From contig RPFO01000176.1 of the NCBI GenBank assembly GCA_009746045.1, positions 170,151-234,150 on the forward strand: a stretch of DNA of 64,000 nucleotides, in the 5' to 3' direction. Below, piece after piece: positions 43,381 to 53,572 of the stretch. The DNA is from Mesostigma viride. Taxonomy: Eukaryota; Streptophyta; Mesostigmatophyceae; Mesostigmatales; Mesostigmataceae. A model generated the notes under the pieces. It made no database searches, was not told where the DNA came from, and saw only the letters and a list, made by a program, of their open reading frames with translations. Each line of letters begins with the position of its first letter. Position 1 is the first letter of the stretch. The translations under genes and the position numbers were made by a program.

Positions 43381-43449
43381 CTGACAGTGATCCAGATTGG
43401 AACTGCACTCCGGATTTTCCAACCTGCCGGGGCATGTCTACTTGTGTCG
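43381..43449 (+). CDS. Possible Cys-rich exon of LRR gene 1
   Basis: Between GACACAGCAG and GTCAGTAC the frame gives ADSDPDWNCTPDFPTCRGMS and TCV. It begins in the phase that exon 40055-40152 ends in (one base over), so the two can be joined without a stop. Three closely spaced Cys suggest an extracellular disulphide-bonded segment. The call rests on splice signals and phase only. Confidence 0.3.
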
Positions 43450-44040
43450 GTCAGTACTCTGGTGGTGGTCTGGCTTTTCTTTTGCATTGACAGCCTACAC
43501 ATGAGTACTGACATCATCCACATGCGTAGTACCCCAGTTCGCATTCAGGGTAATCTCCTTGCATGCCTGCCTGTCAGCCACGGAGGGAAGGGGAGGAAGG
43601 ATGAGGAGGAGGGCCTGGAGGGCTGGGCCAGCAGCAGCGACGGTGACAGTTACAATAGTGTGGTCAGGTGATGGCAGTTGGTGGCGTATGATCATGGGAG
43701 GGCATAGTTTGAGAAGGCATTCTACGAGCTACCTCTCAGGAGCTGGAGAGGGAGAAAGGAGAGAATAGGGAGGAGGTAGACATTAGGAGGAACAAGAGGG
43801 AGTGCTGGTTGTAAGGAAAAATGGTAAAGTGCCCGCATACATAGATGCTGCCTGAGAGCAGGGTGTCCACATAAACAAAGTGGCTCGTGATCAGAAGTGT
43901 ATTGTACGTATGATGCTGGGCACCCTACGCATGCTTTCCAGTTTACAGTGCCGTCAGACAGTATAACATGCCATGTCCTAGCAAGCAATCCCTGGCGTTC
44001 GACTTCACTGTGGCCATGTATATGCATACCAGCCTGGCCT
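43450..44040. other. No confident gene
   Basis: A frame ending at 43671 has a hydrophobic stretch (VSVSTLVVVWLFFCI) followed by an acidic tail (KDEEEGLEGWASSSDGDSY). It could be a membrane-spanning C-terminus of LRR gene 1, but the phase does not follow from 43449 and I do not call it. Confidence 0.25.
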
Positions 44041-44106
44041 CTCTGAAAGTACAATAGTTGGTTTTACCGCACCCTCTGAAAGTACAATAGTTCGTTTTAC
44101 CGCACC
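44041..44106 (+). repeat. Tandem 33-bp duplication
   Basis: CTCTGAAAGTACAATAGTT and the following GTTTTACCGCACC are repeated twice in succession with one substitution. Confidence 0.85.
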
Positions 44107-44189
44107 GGCATAACCTGCCGCTTCAAAAGTTGTTTGGTTTTTCAGTGCCGCCTATGTACAGGGGAGTCTCACTTCCTTGGAACTTGTTC

Positions 44190-44470
44190 CGATCCAGCAT
44201 AGGTGGGACAAACTCAGCAACGTGGAACATTCCACTGGGGTGAATTCATGTTCCACCTATATGAGTGTAGGAAATTGGGGAGTTCCACCGAGGCAAGTTA
44301 GGGTTATCCACCGATGTGGATAGATCCCAACACCCTGTTCAATCCAGCGTCGGTGGAACAAACTCAGCAACGTGAAACGTTCCACCACGGTGAATTCTGA
44401 TGTTCCACCTATGTGAGTTTAGGAAAATGGGGTGTTCCACAGAGGTGAGTTATTGTAGGGTGTTTGCTCC
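44190..44470 (+). repeat. Imperfect tandem repeat rich in GTTCCACC
   Basis: Two related units of about 150 bp (from 44192 and 44342) share GGAACAAACTCAGCAACGTG and ATGTTCCACCTATRTGAGT-like sequence. The function is unknown. Confidence 0.7.
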
Positions 44471-45020
44471 GACGTGAAATCGTTCCACCAGCGTTCCACA
44501 TATAGGCAGGTTCCCCAGAAATCCTATGCAGGTCCGCAAAAAGCGTTCAAACGTTCGGTTTGCAGTATCCCTGTGTGCCCGGGTGGACTGCAACTTCAGT
44601 TCCTCATCATATAAACGACCAAAGGACCAGAATTACTTTATTGCAGCAAAAATTTGCCCATCTGTGTAGTGCAGCCCGCGCCACGCTTCCAGCATATATC
44701 CTTTGGTGCAGGGGGCCTAATGATCAATGCTTGCTCACGCTATGACACGGCTAAAAGCTACTCGTTTCCAATCAGTTTGTTTCCCACTTGGTTTCAGTTA
44801 CAAATTCACAATGTACCCAACTTCCTGTACCAGAAGAACGTGAAAATGGTTCTGTATTCCACAACATAGTTCATTGTAGTGAAAGGAAAGGATTGATCCA
44901 GTGTCTACAATGTGCTTGGTTTCGGGTACACACCAGACACCTCGTGATTATTACAATGTAGTGAAATACCATCCCAGCGCTAAGTCTAGACTGTCAGCTG
45001 AATGACACAAAATTGGGGCG

Positions 45021-45042
45021 TCAGCCTAAGCACCTAGGCTGA
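45021..45042 (-). terminator. 3' hairpin after the recombinase stop, element D
   Basis: TCAGCCTA/TAGGCTGA stem, as in element B. Confidence 0.4.
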
Positions 45043-45117
45043 TGGTCCCACATCTCCATGCTGGCCACTCGCGCCGTAGTAGACACAAGTAGGGTCACAA
45101 ACAAGTCGTCCATAGGG

Positions 45118-46043
45118 TCACAGAAGATGCCCCCGGAAATGAGCACGCCAATGCGCCGGGTCCCAGGAATGTGCCAGGGCCCAGAGGCGCAGGGGGAGGC
45201 CAAGGAGTAGGGCCCGATAGAGCCCCACGTAGCGCTGCAAGGAGTCAGCCGCGTGCCACCGGCCGCGTCGCGGGATGTCCGCCGTCGGGACGTTGCGCAG
45301 CACGTCGTGCGTGGCCCCCCCATGCCGCAGGGAGTGCAGCATGAACTTGCCGGGGAGCTGGAGCTGGGTCCAGACGCGAAGCCACTGGTGGCGCACCTGC
45401 GCATACGTGAGCCCCCCAAAGACCAGCGCCCCCGGGGCCTTGCCATGACACAACGCAGACAGCAGGCCCAGCGAGAGGGGTCCTCCACGAGGATGTGCTG
45501 GGTGCCACCCTGGGCCGTCTTGGGGTCCCGGAGCAGGTGTTACCCGTGGCCACGCGCCGGCCCCAGGCGGGGGTCCCCTGGGAATGCCACGTCACCAACG
45601 TGCAGGTCCAAGGCCTCGCTGATGCGCAGGTACTGCTGGAACGCCACCAGCACCAGCGCAGCCATGGCGGTCTGATGGCGTGAGAGCAGCAGGACAGCGG
45701 CGAGATAGCACAGCCGTCAAGGGACCGGGGGGGGGATCTGGCAGGGGACCAGCCGGCCCCAGCCGCGCAGCTTGCGGTCAGCTGTACGCCACGCGTCAAC
45801 CACCAATGGCTGGTACAGGCGGAGCCCCTGCTTCGTCTGCTGGCAAAGAGTCCGCCTCCTGCCCCCACCACTCTCGTACACCGCCGAGATCCACTTACAC
45901 AACAGCACTTCGTCCTCGGTGGGGTCGACCTTCCCGGGCGGGAGCCAATCCAGGAAGACCGTCGCGGCCCGGCGGTAGCGGGGCAGGGTGGAGCGGGGGT
46001 TGACCGTGCCCTCCAAGAGGCGGTGGCGGGCGCTGAGAGGCCG
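45118..46043 (-). pseudogene. Tyrosine recombinase of element D, frame-disrupted
   Basis: Starting just after the 2A-like motif: LLEGTVNPRSTLPRYRRAAT and VFLDWLPPGKVDPTEDEVLL (core-binding domain), then a stop at 45717. Other frames continue with QQYLRISEALDLHVGDVAFP, RDPKTAQGGTQHILVEDP and MLHSLRHGGATHDVLRNVPT (H-x-x-R box). RRGRWHAADSLQRYVGLYRA (nucleophilic Tyr) and WDPAHWRAHFRGHLL follow, with the stop at 45118. These are the expected YR motifs in order. At least two frame changes and an in-frame stop near 45570 make it inactive. Confidence 0.75.
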
Positions 46044-46070
46044 CGGCCCGGGGTTGGCCTCCACATCGCC
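46044..46070 (-). other. 2A-like motif GDVEANPGP, element D
   Basis: DLTDGDVEANPGPRP lies between RNase H and YR. GDVEANPGP matches the full D-x-E-x-N-P-G-P consensus of 2A peptides, where the ribosome skips the last Gly-Pro bond. An extra 5 bases (CTGAC repeated near 46071-46080) now put RNase H and this motif in different frames. Confidence 0.75.
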
Positions 46071-46938
46071 ATCGGTCAGGTCAGGTCCCGGTGCCAGCCT
46101 CCCGCCACCAGGGCAGCGCGCGCCCGGCTGGGCCCATCCGTGGGGTTGCGCGAGGTACGCACCCACACACAGTGCGACCGGGTGTCCGCTGCCAAGGACA
46201 GGGCCGCCACGCGCCGGGCCACCTGGTTGAGACAGTAGGAAGAGGACCGGCCACGGACCATGCAGCCGAGGACCGCGCTGGAGTCCACCATGTGCACCAC
46301 GCGCGTCCCGCGGACAGAGAGGGAGCGACACGACCACTCCAGACCCTGTGAAGCCAGGCGAGCCTCGTTGACGTTAATGTGCTTCCACGGGCTGCCCCAG
46401 CAGTAAGACACTGCCGTCCGCCACGGCGCGGCGGCGACCACCTGGTAGTCCGCCTCCGTCAACCGCTCCACGGTCCAGGGCGAGTCCGGGGTCCCCAGCG
46501 CCACCGTGGCCCACCCACGCGCCTGCCGACTCAGGGCCAAGGACTGCACCTGCGCAGCCGGTAGGTCGGCATAAACGATCCCAGCCCCCTCCGTACTGGC
46601 GTCCGTCACCACCACCCGCCCCGAGGGGGGCCGCGCGCGGGGCCCGGGGGAAGGGCACCGTGGCGACGGCGGGCGTTTGTGAGCTCCGCGCGCACGATTT
46701 GCCACAGCTGCCAGCGGCGGCGACGCGCGTACCGGTCCTACGGGGCGGCTCGCATGGCCTGCAGCAGGCGGTAGGTCTCCTCCCAAAAGGAGAGCAGCTG
46801 CCGACAAAGCAGCTGGATCCACACTCACTTGCCGACCAAGGACTCGAGTTCCTGTTGGAAGGTAAACCCGCGCTGCAAGATGGCCTGGGTGTCGGCAACA
46901 ACCCCAGCCAGCCGCTGGGGCTCCTCCCGGATTTCGTG
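46071..46938 (-). pseudogene. RT thumb and RNase H of element D
   Basis: From the 5' side: QAILQRGFTFQQELESLVGK, a stop, VWIQLLCRQLLSFWEETYRL, another stop, then the RNase H domain. The latter has VVVTDASTEGAGIVY (first Asp), HINVNEARLA (Glu), VVHMVDSSAVLGCMVRGRSS (Asp) and VWVRTSRNPTDGPS (last Asp), so all four acidic positions are kept. The frame ends WHRDLT at a stop created by the 5-base duplication. It is homologous to 5000-5722 and 62540-63060. Confidence 0.75.
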
Positions 46939-47315
46939 CCGGGGCTCCTCCTAAAATTGGACCTCAAGATGGACCTGGAAAGCCCCCCTGCCCCCATGCT
47001 TTCCATCACCATCGATGACTTGGTGGCCAGCCACGGGCGCACCTGCGAGGCGGTGTACCAGCTCATCACGTGCGCTATTGAGAAAGGCTACCTTCCGAAC
47101 CACCTTGTGCCTTCTAAGGAGAGGACTAAGATGGCCAGCCTGGGAGGGGACGAATAGGAGCCCTGGGGGTGGTGCACCGGCAGAACGGTGTGCTGGAACC
47201 AACGGTCAAGCAGCTCACCCTTGTGATCACCCACACGCAAGCTATACTCACTCGTGGACGAGCTACGGCAAGAGGGGCTGGCTGCCATCTTGGGGCGGTG
47301 GCTGTAGTTAGCCGA
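46939..47315 (+). pseudogene. E-type RT fragment in opposite orientation to D
   Basis: MLSITIDDLVASHGRTCEAV (Asp pair at 47014-47019) and ITCAIEKGYLPNHLVPSKER match element E at 62056-62180. A stop follows at 47155, and homology continues to about 47315. It contains motif C but no other RT motif. Confidence 0.75.
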
Positions 47316-47379
47316 GAAGTTAAGGCTAACACACGGATTCCGGCCTGCGCGCCGTGTAATGCCCACCGCAGCTGAGCGG

Positions 47380-47412
47380 GACACCTCAGTACCCGTACGG
47401 TACTGAGGTGTC
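47380..47412. repeat. Perfect 14-bp hairpin
   Basis: GACACCTCAGTACC and GGTACTGAGGTGTC around a 5-nt centre. Confidence 0.8.
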
Positions 47413-47460
47413 GAGAGTGGACCGACAGTTCAGTGCCAGCTCTGGTGCCTATAGCATAGT

Positions 47461-47496
47461 GTCCTGTCGGTACCGGATATCCGGTGCCGACAGGAC
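47461..47496. repeat. 36-bp near-perfect palindrome
   Basis: GTCCTGTCGGTACCGGAT is followed at once by its inverted copy with one mismatch. It lies 48 bases after the previous hairpin. Confidence 0.8.
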
Positions 47497-47499
47497 GTC

Positions 47500-48661
47500 G
47501 TGATGGGTGACGTGGTGGCATGGCATTGTAGTGTCTAGTTGTCCATATCTAGCAGCTTCTAGCCGTAGGTGTGCAGATGGCATTTAGGTGTGGCATTTCT
47601 GGGCATGGGGCTCGTGATCGGGCTGTCCATTGCTCAGTTTCCCATTCTGAGCCTCGTTCTCTCCGCATACGTATATTAACAGCTGCAGCCTTTTCTCACG
47701 GTAAAGCGCGGCCACAGTTAGCCCACTGGGATGATTTGGAGCATCCGCTCCTCATGCCCGATAATGTCCCAGAAGGAGGCAGGCAGGAATGCCTGCGCAT
47801 CGACTGTCCCCACCTCCCCGGGCGGGGGCAGGGCAATCCGTGAAGCTTCAATCGTTTCCTATTGCTGTGTAGTAGAGTAGTCCCTCAGTTCAGCCGTGTG
47901 CCGCTAGGCGCCGCCTGCCACCGCGGCAACAGCGGCGACACATATCTTTGGCCCCCGTGAGGGCCAGCGCTTGCAGCTCGTGCAGACAAGCCACTGCGGG
48001 CGCTGGGTCGTGGGGTGAACCGCATTAAGAGTGGGGTGACAGAGCATGGAGAGCCAGCACTGCTGTGCCACCCAACACACGTGCCTCTCAGGCCACGCCT
48101 GCCCAATGTGCGTGCCGCCGCGCGGCCACGCGCTCAAGCACTGGCCTGGGCAACCCGACACGGGAAACTAGCGGAAACAATATCCGCTCCTGTGCCAGGG
48201 GTCCTTTGAGCCCCCTTCTGACCCGGATGGGGCACCAAGAAGGTGACCGGCAATGCCGTCCCTGGGAAGCTGACCCCTGGGAGGGCCCAAGGGAGCGGGA
48301 CCGGAACGGCCACCCAAACCTTCTCGCCGGGTTGCCGCCGCCACCTGGGGGCCCAAACTCTACTTCCAGACGCGCCACCAAGTTGGCCTGAACCGGCTCT
48401 TGCAGTCGCCTCCCCCTGTCCATTGCCGCCAGCGCCAGGGGAACATCCTCGCCGACCTGCGCCGCAGCCTGCCCCATGGTGGGAAGATCCGGGTCGGTCA
48501 CCGCCCAAGTCAAATATTCCGCGATCCCCCCTCGCGAGCGACTGGCCATTCTCAAGCTTGACATACCAGCCCCTGCCCTACAGCACCTTTCAAAGCGTAT
48601 CCGTCCCTGCCGGATTCAATCTCGAGGTTAACTCCGGCCAAGCCGGCCGGCCCCTGAGTGC
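47500..48661. other. No gene recognised; possible unassigned minus ORF
   Basis: A minus frame (48564-48088, 158 residues) begins MSSLRMASRSRGGIAEYLTW, with VQANLVARLEVEFGPPGGGG. It looks protein-like but matches no family I know. It follows the end of the three-exon gene on the same strand. Confidence 0.3.
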
Positions 48662-49509
48662 TCAGATCCCGGGCCCTCTCTGTGATTCCTTGCAGGCTGG
48701 CATCTCGCGGGCGTTCCGTTTGCGGATTGCGGGAAACGTGGCGTACGAGTGGCCCTCGTCCTGGACTAGCACGCTCGGAGTTTGATATCCTATGTTGATT
48801 CTGCCCCGTACCGTAAAAGCCAGATGTGACAGCGTAGCTTGTAAAAGGAAATGTTACGCGCAGCACTCACGTGAAGACTTGTAAGGCGCAAAGAAGTTCA
48901 TTCCTTGGAAACGTTAGTTTAGAAATCTGCCCCAGGATTGAAGTGATGGCCGTTGACCTGTCGGAAGCCCCGAGCTGTGCCTTCATGACACCAAAGTGCG
49001 CTACCCGCACCGCTGCAGCCTCTGTAATGTGCTCCCCAGCTGGAGCGACAACGTGACGACCCGGATCGAATTGGAATAGGAAAAGTCCACAAGTACCACC
49101 GCTGGAGAAGCAACCCCACCCTGAAGTGGAGTCCGGGTTGCCAAACGCGATCTGTTCCAGGTTGTCATTTTGACAGTCTTTACCTACGGCGCAGAATTGT
49201 GAACACTGAAGGAGGGGATGGAGGCTCGACTTAACGGCGCCGTCCCCAAGATGCCTCGCAGAGCGCTGAATATCCGATGTCGCCAGCAGAGTAGCGACAA
49301 AAATTTGTACTACTATGCAGATTGAGCCTCTTGTTTCCACCACTTACCCCTGGGCTGCACAGCACATTGAGCCGGGCTAGGCCTTTACATAAATTACTGT
49401 CCGAGATCCTGAAATCGTCGTTGTCATCGCTGTCGTCATCGACAGATCCGGAAATCATACCGACGACAAAATATCCTGCTAGAAAACTTGGGAGATCCTT
49501 CCACGCCAT
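48662..49509 (-). CDS. Three-exon protein-coding gene, unknown function (231 aa)
   Basis: Exon 1 (49509-49348) begins MAWKDLPSFLAGYFVVGMIS, then an acidic stretch DDDSDDNDD, and ends at the donor GG|GTAAGTGG. An 82-nt intron ends TATTCAG. Exon 2 (49265-48871) encodes RSARHLGDGAVKSSLHPLLQ through FPRNELLCALQVF and ends at AC|GTGAGTG. A 70-nt intron ends GGGGCAG. Exon 3 (48800-48662) encodes INIGYQTPSVLVQDEGHSYA through ESQRGPGI and a TGA stop. Lengths of 162, 395 and 139 nt sum to 232 codons with matching phases and no internal stop, and all splice sites are GT-AG. A hydrophobic start could be a membrane anchor. I recognise no family; six Cys lie in exon 2. It is the most host-like compact gene in the window. 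Confidence 0.55.
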
Positions 49510-49649
49510 TTAGGGGACGACGAACGCAAACATGGAGCGGGAGCTGTAACAGTCCGTAGTAGTCTCTACTTAGCTGTAGTTGTATGTACTAGTTTATACT
49601 AAGATATACCAGGTCGTGCTAAGTTTCTTACTTAGTTGTACCTGATGTG

Positions 49650-50820
49650 GACTCAAGGGTGAGCAGGCGGGCGCATGGCTGGCTGGGTTGGGTGTTGGGT
49701 GTCTAGGTGGTTGGGTGGTTGGGTTGTTAGGTGGTTAGATGGTTGTGTGGCCTGGTGATTGGCCGGGTGGATGGTTACCTGGTTTCCCAGGGAATCTTTT
49801 GGTGGGTGGTTCAGGCTGTATTCTTCAATGAATGCTGTATTCTTCAATGAAAAGAGGTGGATGGGTTGGGCGGTTGGCTGGCTGGACAAGTGGGTGGCTG
49901 AGTTGCTGGGAGCGCAGGCAGTCGGAGAACGTGGGTGGGTGCAGCTGGTGTTGGTGGGAGGATAAAGATAAGGGGGGCTCGAGACCTCACTTGAGGCCCA
50001 TATTTTAGACTAGCTGTGAACATACATGTACATATTGAGGTCTTGGGGAGACGTCCACTGTATCTTTATTGGGTAACTCAGTGCTCCGTGGTCCCCCAAC
50101 GGGGACACACAACTTAATTAACTAATTAAGAAGGGGGCCGGGTGATAAGTGGATGGCCAGGTGGCTGGGTGATTGACAGGCGTTTGAGATGTCCTAGGTG
50201 GGTGAGTGCCTGGATGCCTGCGTGAAACAGTTGCATGGATTTTTTAGCGGACGGGCGGGTGGGCAGGCGAGGGGGGGGGGGGGGGAGGGCCTATTGGTGG
50301 AAGGTGGAAGCTGGATTTGTAGGTGTAGGTGACAAGATGTGGGTGGATGTACAAAGTGGCAAGTATGTAAATGACGGGCAGGGGGGGGGGGGGGGGGCTA
50401 ATGGTGGTTGGTGAAGGGTGGATGGGTAGTTGAGGTGGGTGAAGGGGTGAGTGTGTAAATGGATGGGAGGGTTGTGGTTGGGATCCCTCGCTTATCGTTG
50501 GTGAAGTGTTGCGCAGGTTGGGGGGAAGGTGTGTGGGTGTCTGGCTGACAGGGTGCTTGTGCGTGTCGGTGGGTGGGTGACTGGGTGAGTTGGTGGGTAT
50601 GTAAGGGGGGGGGGGAGTTAGTGGCAAGGGGGTAGGTGCGTGGGTGGGAAAAGGGCGAGCGGCCGGGAGGGTAATTAGGTGGTTGGGTGGCTCAATCAAT
50701 GGCTGGCTAAATGGGTGGGTGAATGCGTCTTTGGTGCCTAGGTGGGTGGGCTGCACAGGTGGCTGGCTGGTGGGCGGGCAGGAGGGCTGGCGGGCTGGCC
50801 GGCTGGCGGGCGGGCGGGCT
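49650..50820. repeat. G/T-rich low-complexity region with poly-G runs
   Basis: Variants of GGTTGGGTGG and GGTGGGTG with G-runs near 50271-50286 and 50383-50398. Long open frames (Pro/Thr/His-rich) on the minus strand are produced by composition. No gene is supported. Confidence 0.75.
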
Positions 50821-51445
50821 GGCCGGCTGGCGGGCTGATGGATGGGTGGATGGGTGGATTGGTGGATGGGTGGATGGGTGGATGGGTGGATGGGTGGACG
50901 GGTGGAGGGGTGGAGGGGTGGAGGGGTGGAGGGGTGGAGGGGTGGAGGGGTGGACGGGTGGACGGGTGGACGGGTGGACGGGTGGACGGGTGGACGGGTG
51001 GACGGGTGGACGGGTGGACGGGTGGACGGGTGGACGGGTGGACGGGTGGACGGGTGGACGGGTGGACGGGTGGACGGGTGGACGGGTGGACGGGTGGACG
51101 GGTGGACGGGTGGACGGGTGGACGGGTGGACGGGTGGACGGGTGGACGGGTGGACGGGTGGACGGGTGGAGGGGTGGGTGGATGGATGGATGGATGGATG
51201 GGTGGATGGATGGATGGATGGATGGATGGGTGGGTGGATGGATGGATGGATGGATGGATGGATGGATGGATGGATGGATGGATGGATGGATGGATGGATG
51301 GATGGATGGATGGATGGATGGATGGATGGATGGATGGATGGATGGATGGATGGATGGATGGATGGATGGATGGATGGATGGATGGATGGATGGATGGATG
51401 GATGGATGGATGGATGGATGGATGGATGGATGGATGGATGGATGC
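50821..51445 (+). repeat. Composite satellite: GGATGGGT, GGAGGGGT, GGACGGGT and GGAT arrays
   Basis: Order along the plus strand: GGATGGGT units (50838-50895), GGAGGGGT units (50905-50950), about 27 GGACGGGT units (50951-51168), then nearly pure GGAT (51179-51443). The change from 8-bp to 4-bp units suggests successive expansion. The open frames on both strands (Trp-Met-Asp-Gly or His-Pro-Ser-Ile) are artefacts. Confidence 0.95.
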
Positions 51446-53222
51446 ATGCCCTAGTGGGTTGCCAGGGTCGGTAGGTGGCTGGGTGCACGGGTGCACGAGC
51501 GCTTATGGTGGGTGAGTGGGTTCGTGGCTGGGGGGGTGGGGGGCGCACTGGGTGGGTAGACGGGTGGGTGGTTCAGTGCACAGGCGCATGAGCGTACGAG
51601 TAGTTGGGTAGGTGGGTGGCCAGGTCGCTTGACTGCATGGTTTGCTCGGTGCGCACAAAGCGTTAGAGATGACAAGGCTTGGGATACGCGAATGCCATAA
51701 CGTGAGCATATATGCATGTGGATGGCAGGTGGCGTGTGCCAGTCTGTCACAGTTGTGCTGCCCCTTGATGTTCGCACGGCAAGTTGTCAACAGTAGCACA
51801 CGTATATTATGCGTAGCGCATCTTGGTAGTGACGTGGCATGTATTGTTCATCTTCTTCTTCCCGTTGTGTACATAATGTGCCAAGTAGGTTGGAGGTATG
51901 GTGGCATATGCACGTGCACCTCACATCACACTTTTGTGCCCTGGCAATGTCCACCTCACATCACACTTTCGTGGCCTTGCAATGTCCACCTTACATCATG
52001 CATTCTGCTAGCAATGGTCACCGCTCAGACATTCACATGCACCAAGGGTTTTCTTGCACACTGTTTGTGCTATTCATGGACTATTTGCCTGCAAATAAGG
52101 AACATGATGCGCCATAGCTTGGGAATTTTATTGTGGTTACTCTTTTTGTTACTGGGAGCAAAATAGCAAAAGATTGTGACAAATGCTGGCAATTATTACC
52201 ATTCTGGCCTCCTTATGACCTGAGAGTTTGCACATGGAGTGCTGTGACCATATGTGTGTGTCAGATGCTTGCATGATGTCAACAAGTCTTGTTTTCAATA
52301 CGACATAATTGGTTTTATTACTTGCCTACTTATTTTGACATTGCTGGAAAATGCCGACCAAAATTTGCTAGCTTCATTCAGGGCTCCAAATGCCCTTGTA
52401 GAGGTCTGAACAACCATAATTCGTTGTGACTGCAAAGTCACAGCTGCTTGGATCTAGAGTTAATTTAGGCAGGTAATACCATGCAAGCTTGACATTTATA
52501 CTCAACATCTCCACTGCTAGCCGGACATGTCCTGGGGAGTAGCGGGACCCAATCCCAGGTCAATCTGACCATAAGATTGCCATCGGGCATAATTTAGATT
52601 TAATATGCCATTTCGATGTGTTGTGTGGCCAACTGTCCCTCAACGGACCAGGTTGACACATCACATACGTAGGCTTGTACCAAGCCCACCTAGCCAGGGC
52701 ATTTTTCCCTCGCATGAACCACCCCTGGACATGCGTGCCTCAGCCATTTCCCAGGGACCTTTTGAGGTAAGCTTAACAGGGGTATGTGCTATCGATCCTA
52801 AGGACAACGGGCTAGACTGTAGTACCTGGGGAGCTTGGTATATCATCCAACTGGGGGCAGATGATCCGCAAAGACTGCCAGCGGCGTAGGATGGTGTTCG
52901 CTACGACCTCAAGGTCAGCGAAGGCACTGTGTGTCATGCGGCATGCTTAACACAGCGACTTTGGCCCCCGCACTTGTACCACTAGATGGGTAGTTGGCTT
53001 GGTATTGCCATCCCACCTCCACCTCACACATTTGCTTGCTGTAATTAACGTGATTTATTAAGATGCTTTACATCACTGCTTTATCTCACTTTTTATAGTA
53101 TTTTGCTCCATCAACTTGCACGTGAAGTAAGGCGTGTTCAGCCCTATCCAAACTTTCAAAGGTCCTCTCACATGCCGTCACGATCATTATTGGAATGGGT
53201 GGGTCTGTGTGGTTGCTTCCAG
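51446..53222. other. Intergenic DNA upstream of LRR gene 2
   Basis: Contains a short tandem repeat (CTCACATCACACTTT, 51919-51990). A 174-residue plus frame at 51642-52166 overlaps that repeat and is not called. A signal-peptide exon for LRR gene 2 should lie here but was not identified; MRASAISQGPFE before GTAAGC (52730-52765) is one weak candidate. Confidence 0.35.
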
Positions 53223-53397
53223 GTCCTATGAACCTAACGAGCGATGTCCAGGCATTGTTGGCGCTGAAGGAAGCAATTACCAATGAGGGGACATATCTGG
53301 ACAGCTGGACCGCTGAACGCGACCCTTGCACCGATGGATTTGTTGACGTCCAGTGCCATTACGGCCAAGCACGCGTGCAGAGTATCATCCTAAGCAA
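53223..53397 (+). CDS. LRR N-terminal cap exon, LRR gene 2
   Basis: After TTGCTTCCAG the frame reads DVQALLALKEAITNEGTYLD then SWTAERDPCTDGFVDVQC, and ends ILSN across the junction (AGCAA|GTACGT). This is the LRRNT_2 type of N-terminal cap found on plant LRR receptors (D-x-x-ALLxxK...W...DPC...C). It ends with two bases of a codon, the phase required by the LRR exons. An ATG at 53195 is in frame with no acceptor needed, so this could also be the first exon. In either case it marks the start of a second LRR gene. Confidence 0.65.
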
Positions 53398-53572
53398 GTA
53401 CGTATAATGGCACTCTGAACCTTATGTCACTCAAGGTGCAGTGAGATGGAAGAACAGTCACTGCTATCTAGCTTGACACAGGTGGATATCTTGATTCCAA
53501 TGCCACCACAGCCTGACATGGATGAGTTGTACAGAGTCTGGCCCCTTTTTTTACTAGCTCGGTCCTCTGACC

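Larger units (their letters stand above)
44900..46938 (-). mobile_element. YR element D, 5'-truncated
   Basis: Minus-strand element retaining the RT thumb end, RNase H, a full 2A-like motif, YR and 3' region. It is cut near 46938, where a short gag-like phrase (EEPRHEIRE, as in element B) abuts the RT thumb and then an E-type RT fragment in opposite orientation. Its 3' region (45170-44900) is the inverted equivalent of 37465-37730 in element B. No A2 terminus was found beyond it. Confidence 0.75.

Noticed and set aside
43387-43671. Membrane-spanning C-terminal exon for LRR gene 1
   Set aside because: It has a hydrophobic stretch and an acidic tail, but the phase does not match the preceding candidate exon.
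48243-48785. 180-codon plus-strand frame
   Set aside because: Overlaps exon 3 of the minus-strand gene and its downstream region on the opposite strand; the minus-strand model has splice and phase support.
50244-51548. Open frames of up to 434 codons rich in His-Pro-Ser-Ile or Trp-Met-Asp-Gly
   Set aside because: They are produced on both strands by the GGAT/GGACGGGT satellites, which lack stops in several frames. There is no start context or domain.
51642-52166. 174-codon plus-strand frame
   Set aside because: Includes a short tandem repeat and shows no domain. It is Cys/Trp-rich in a way typical of untranslated sequence.
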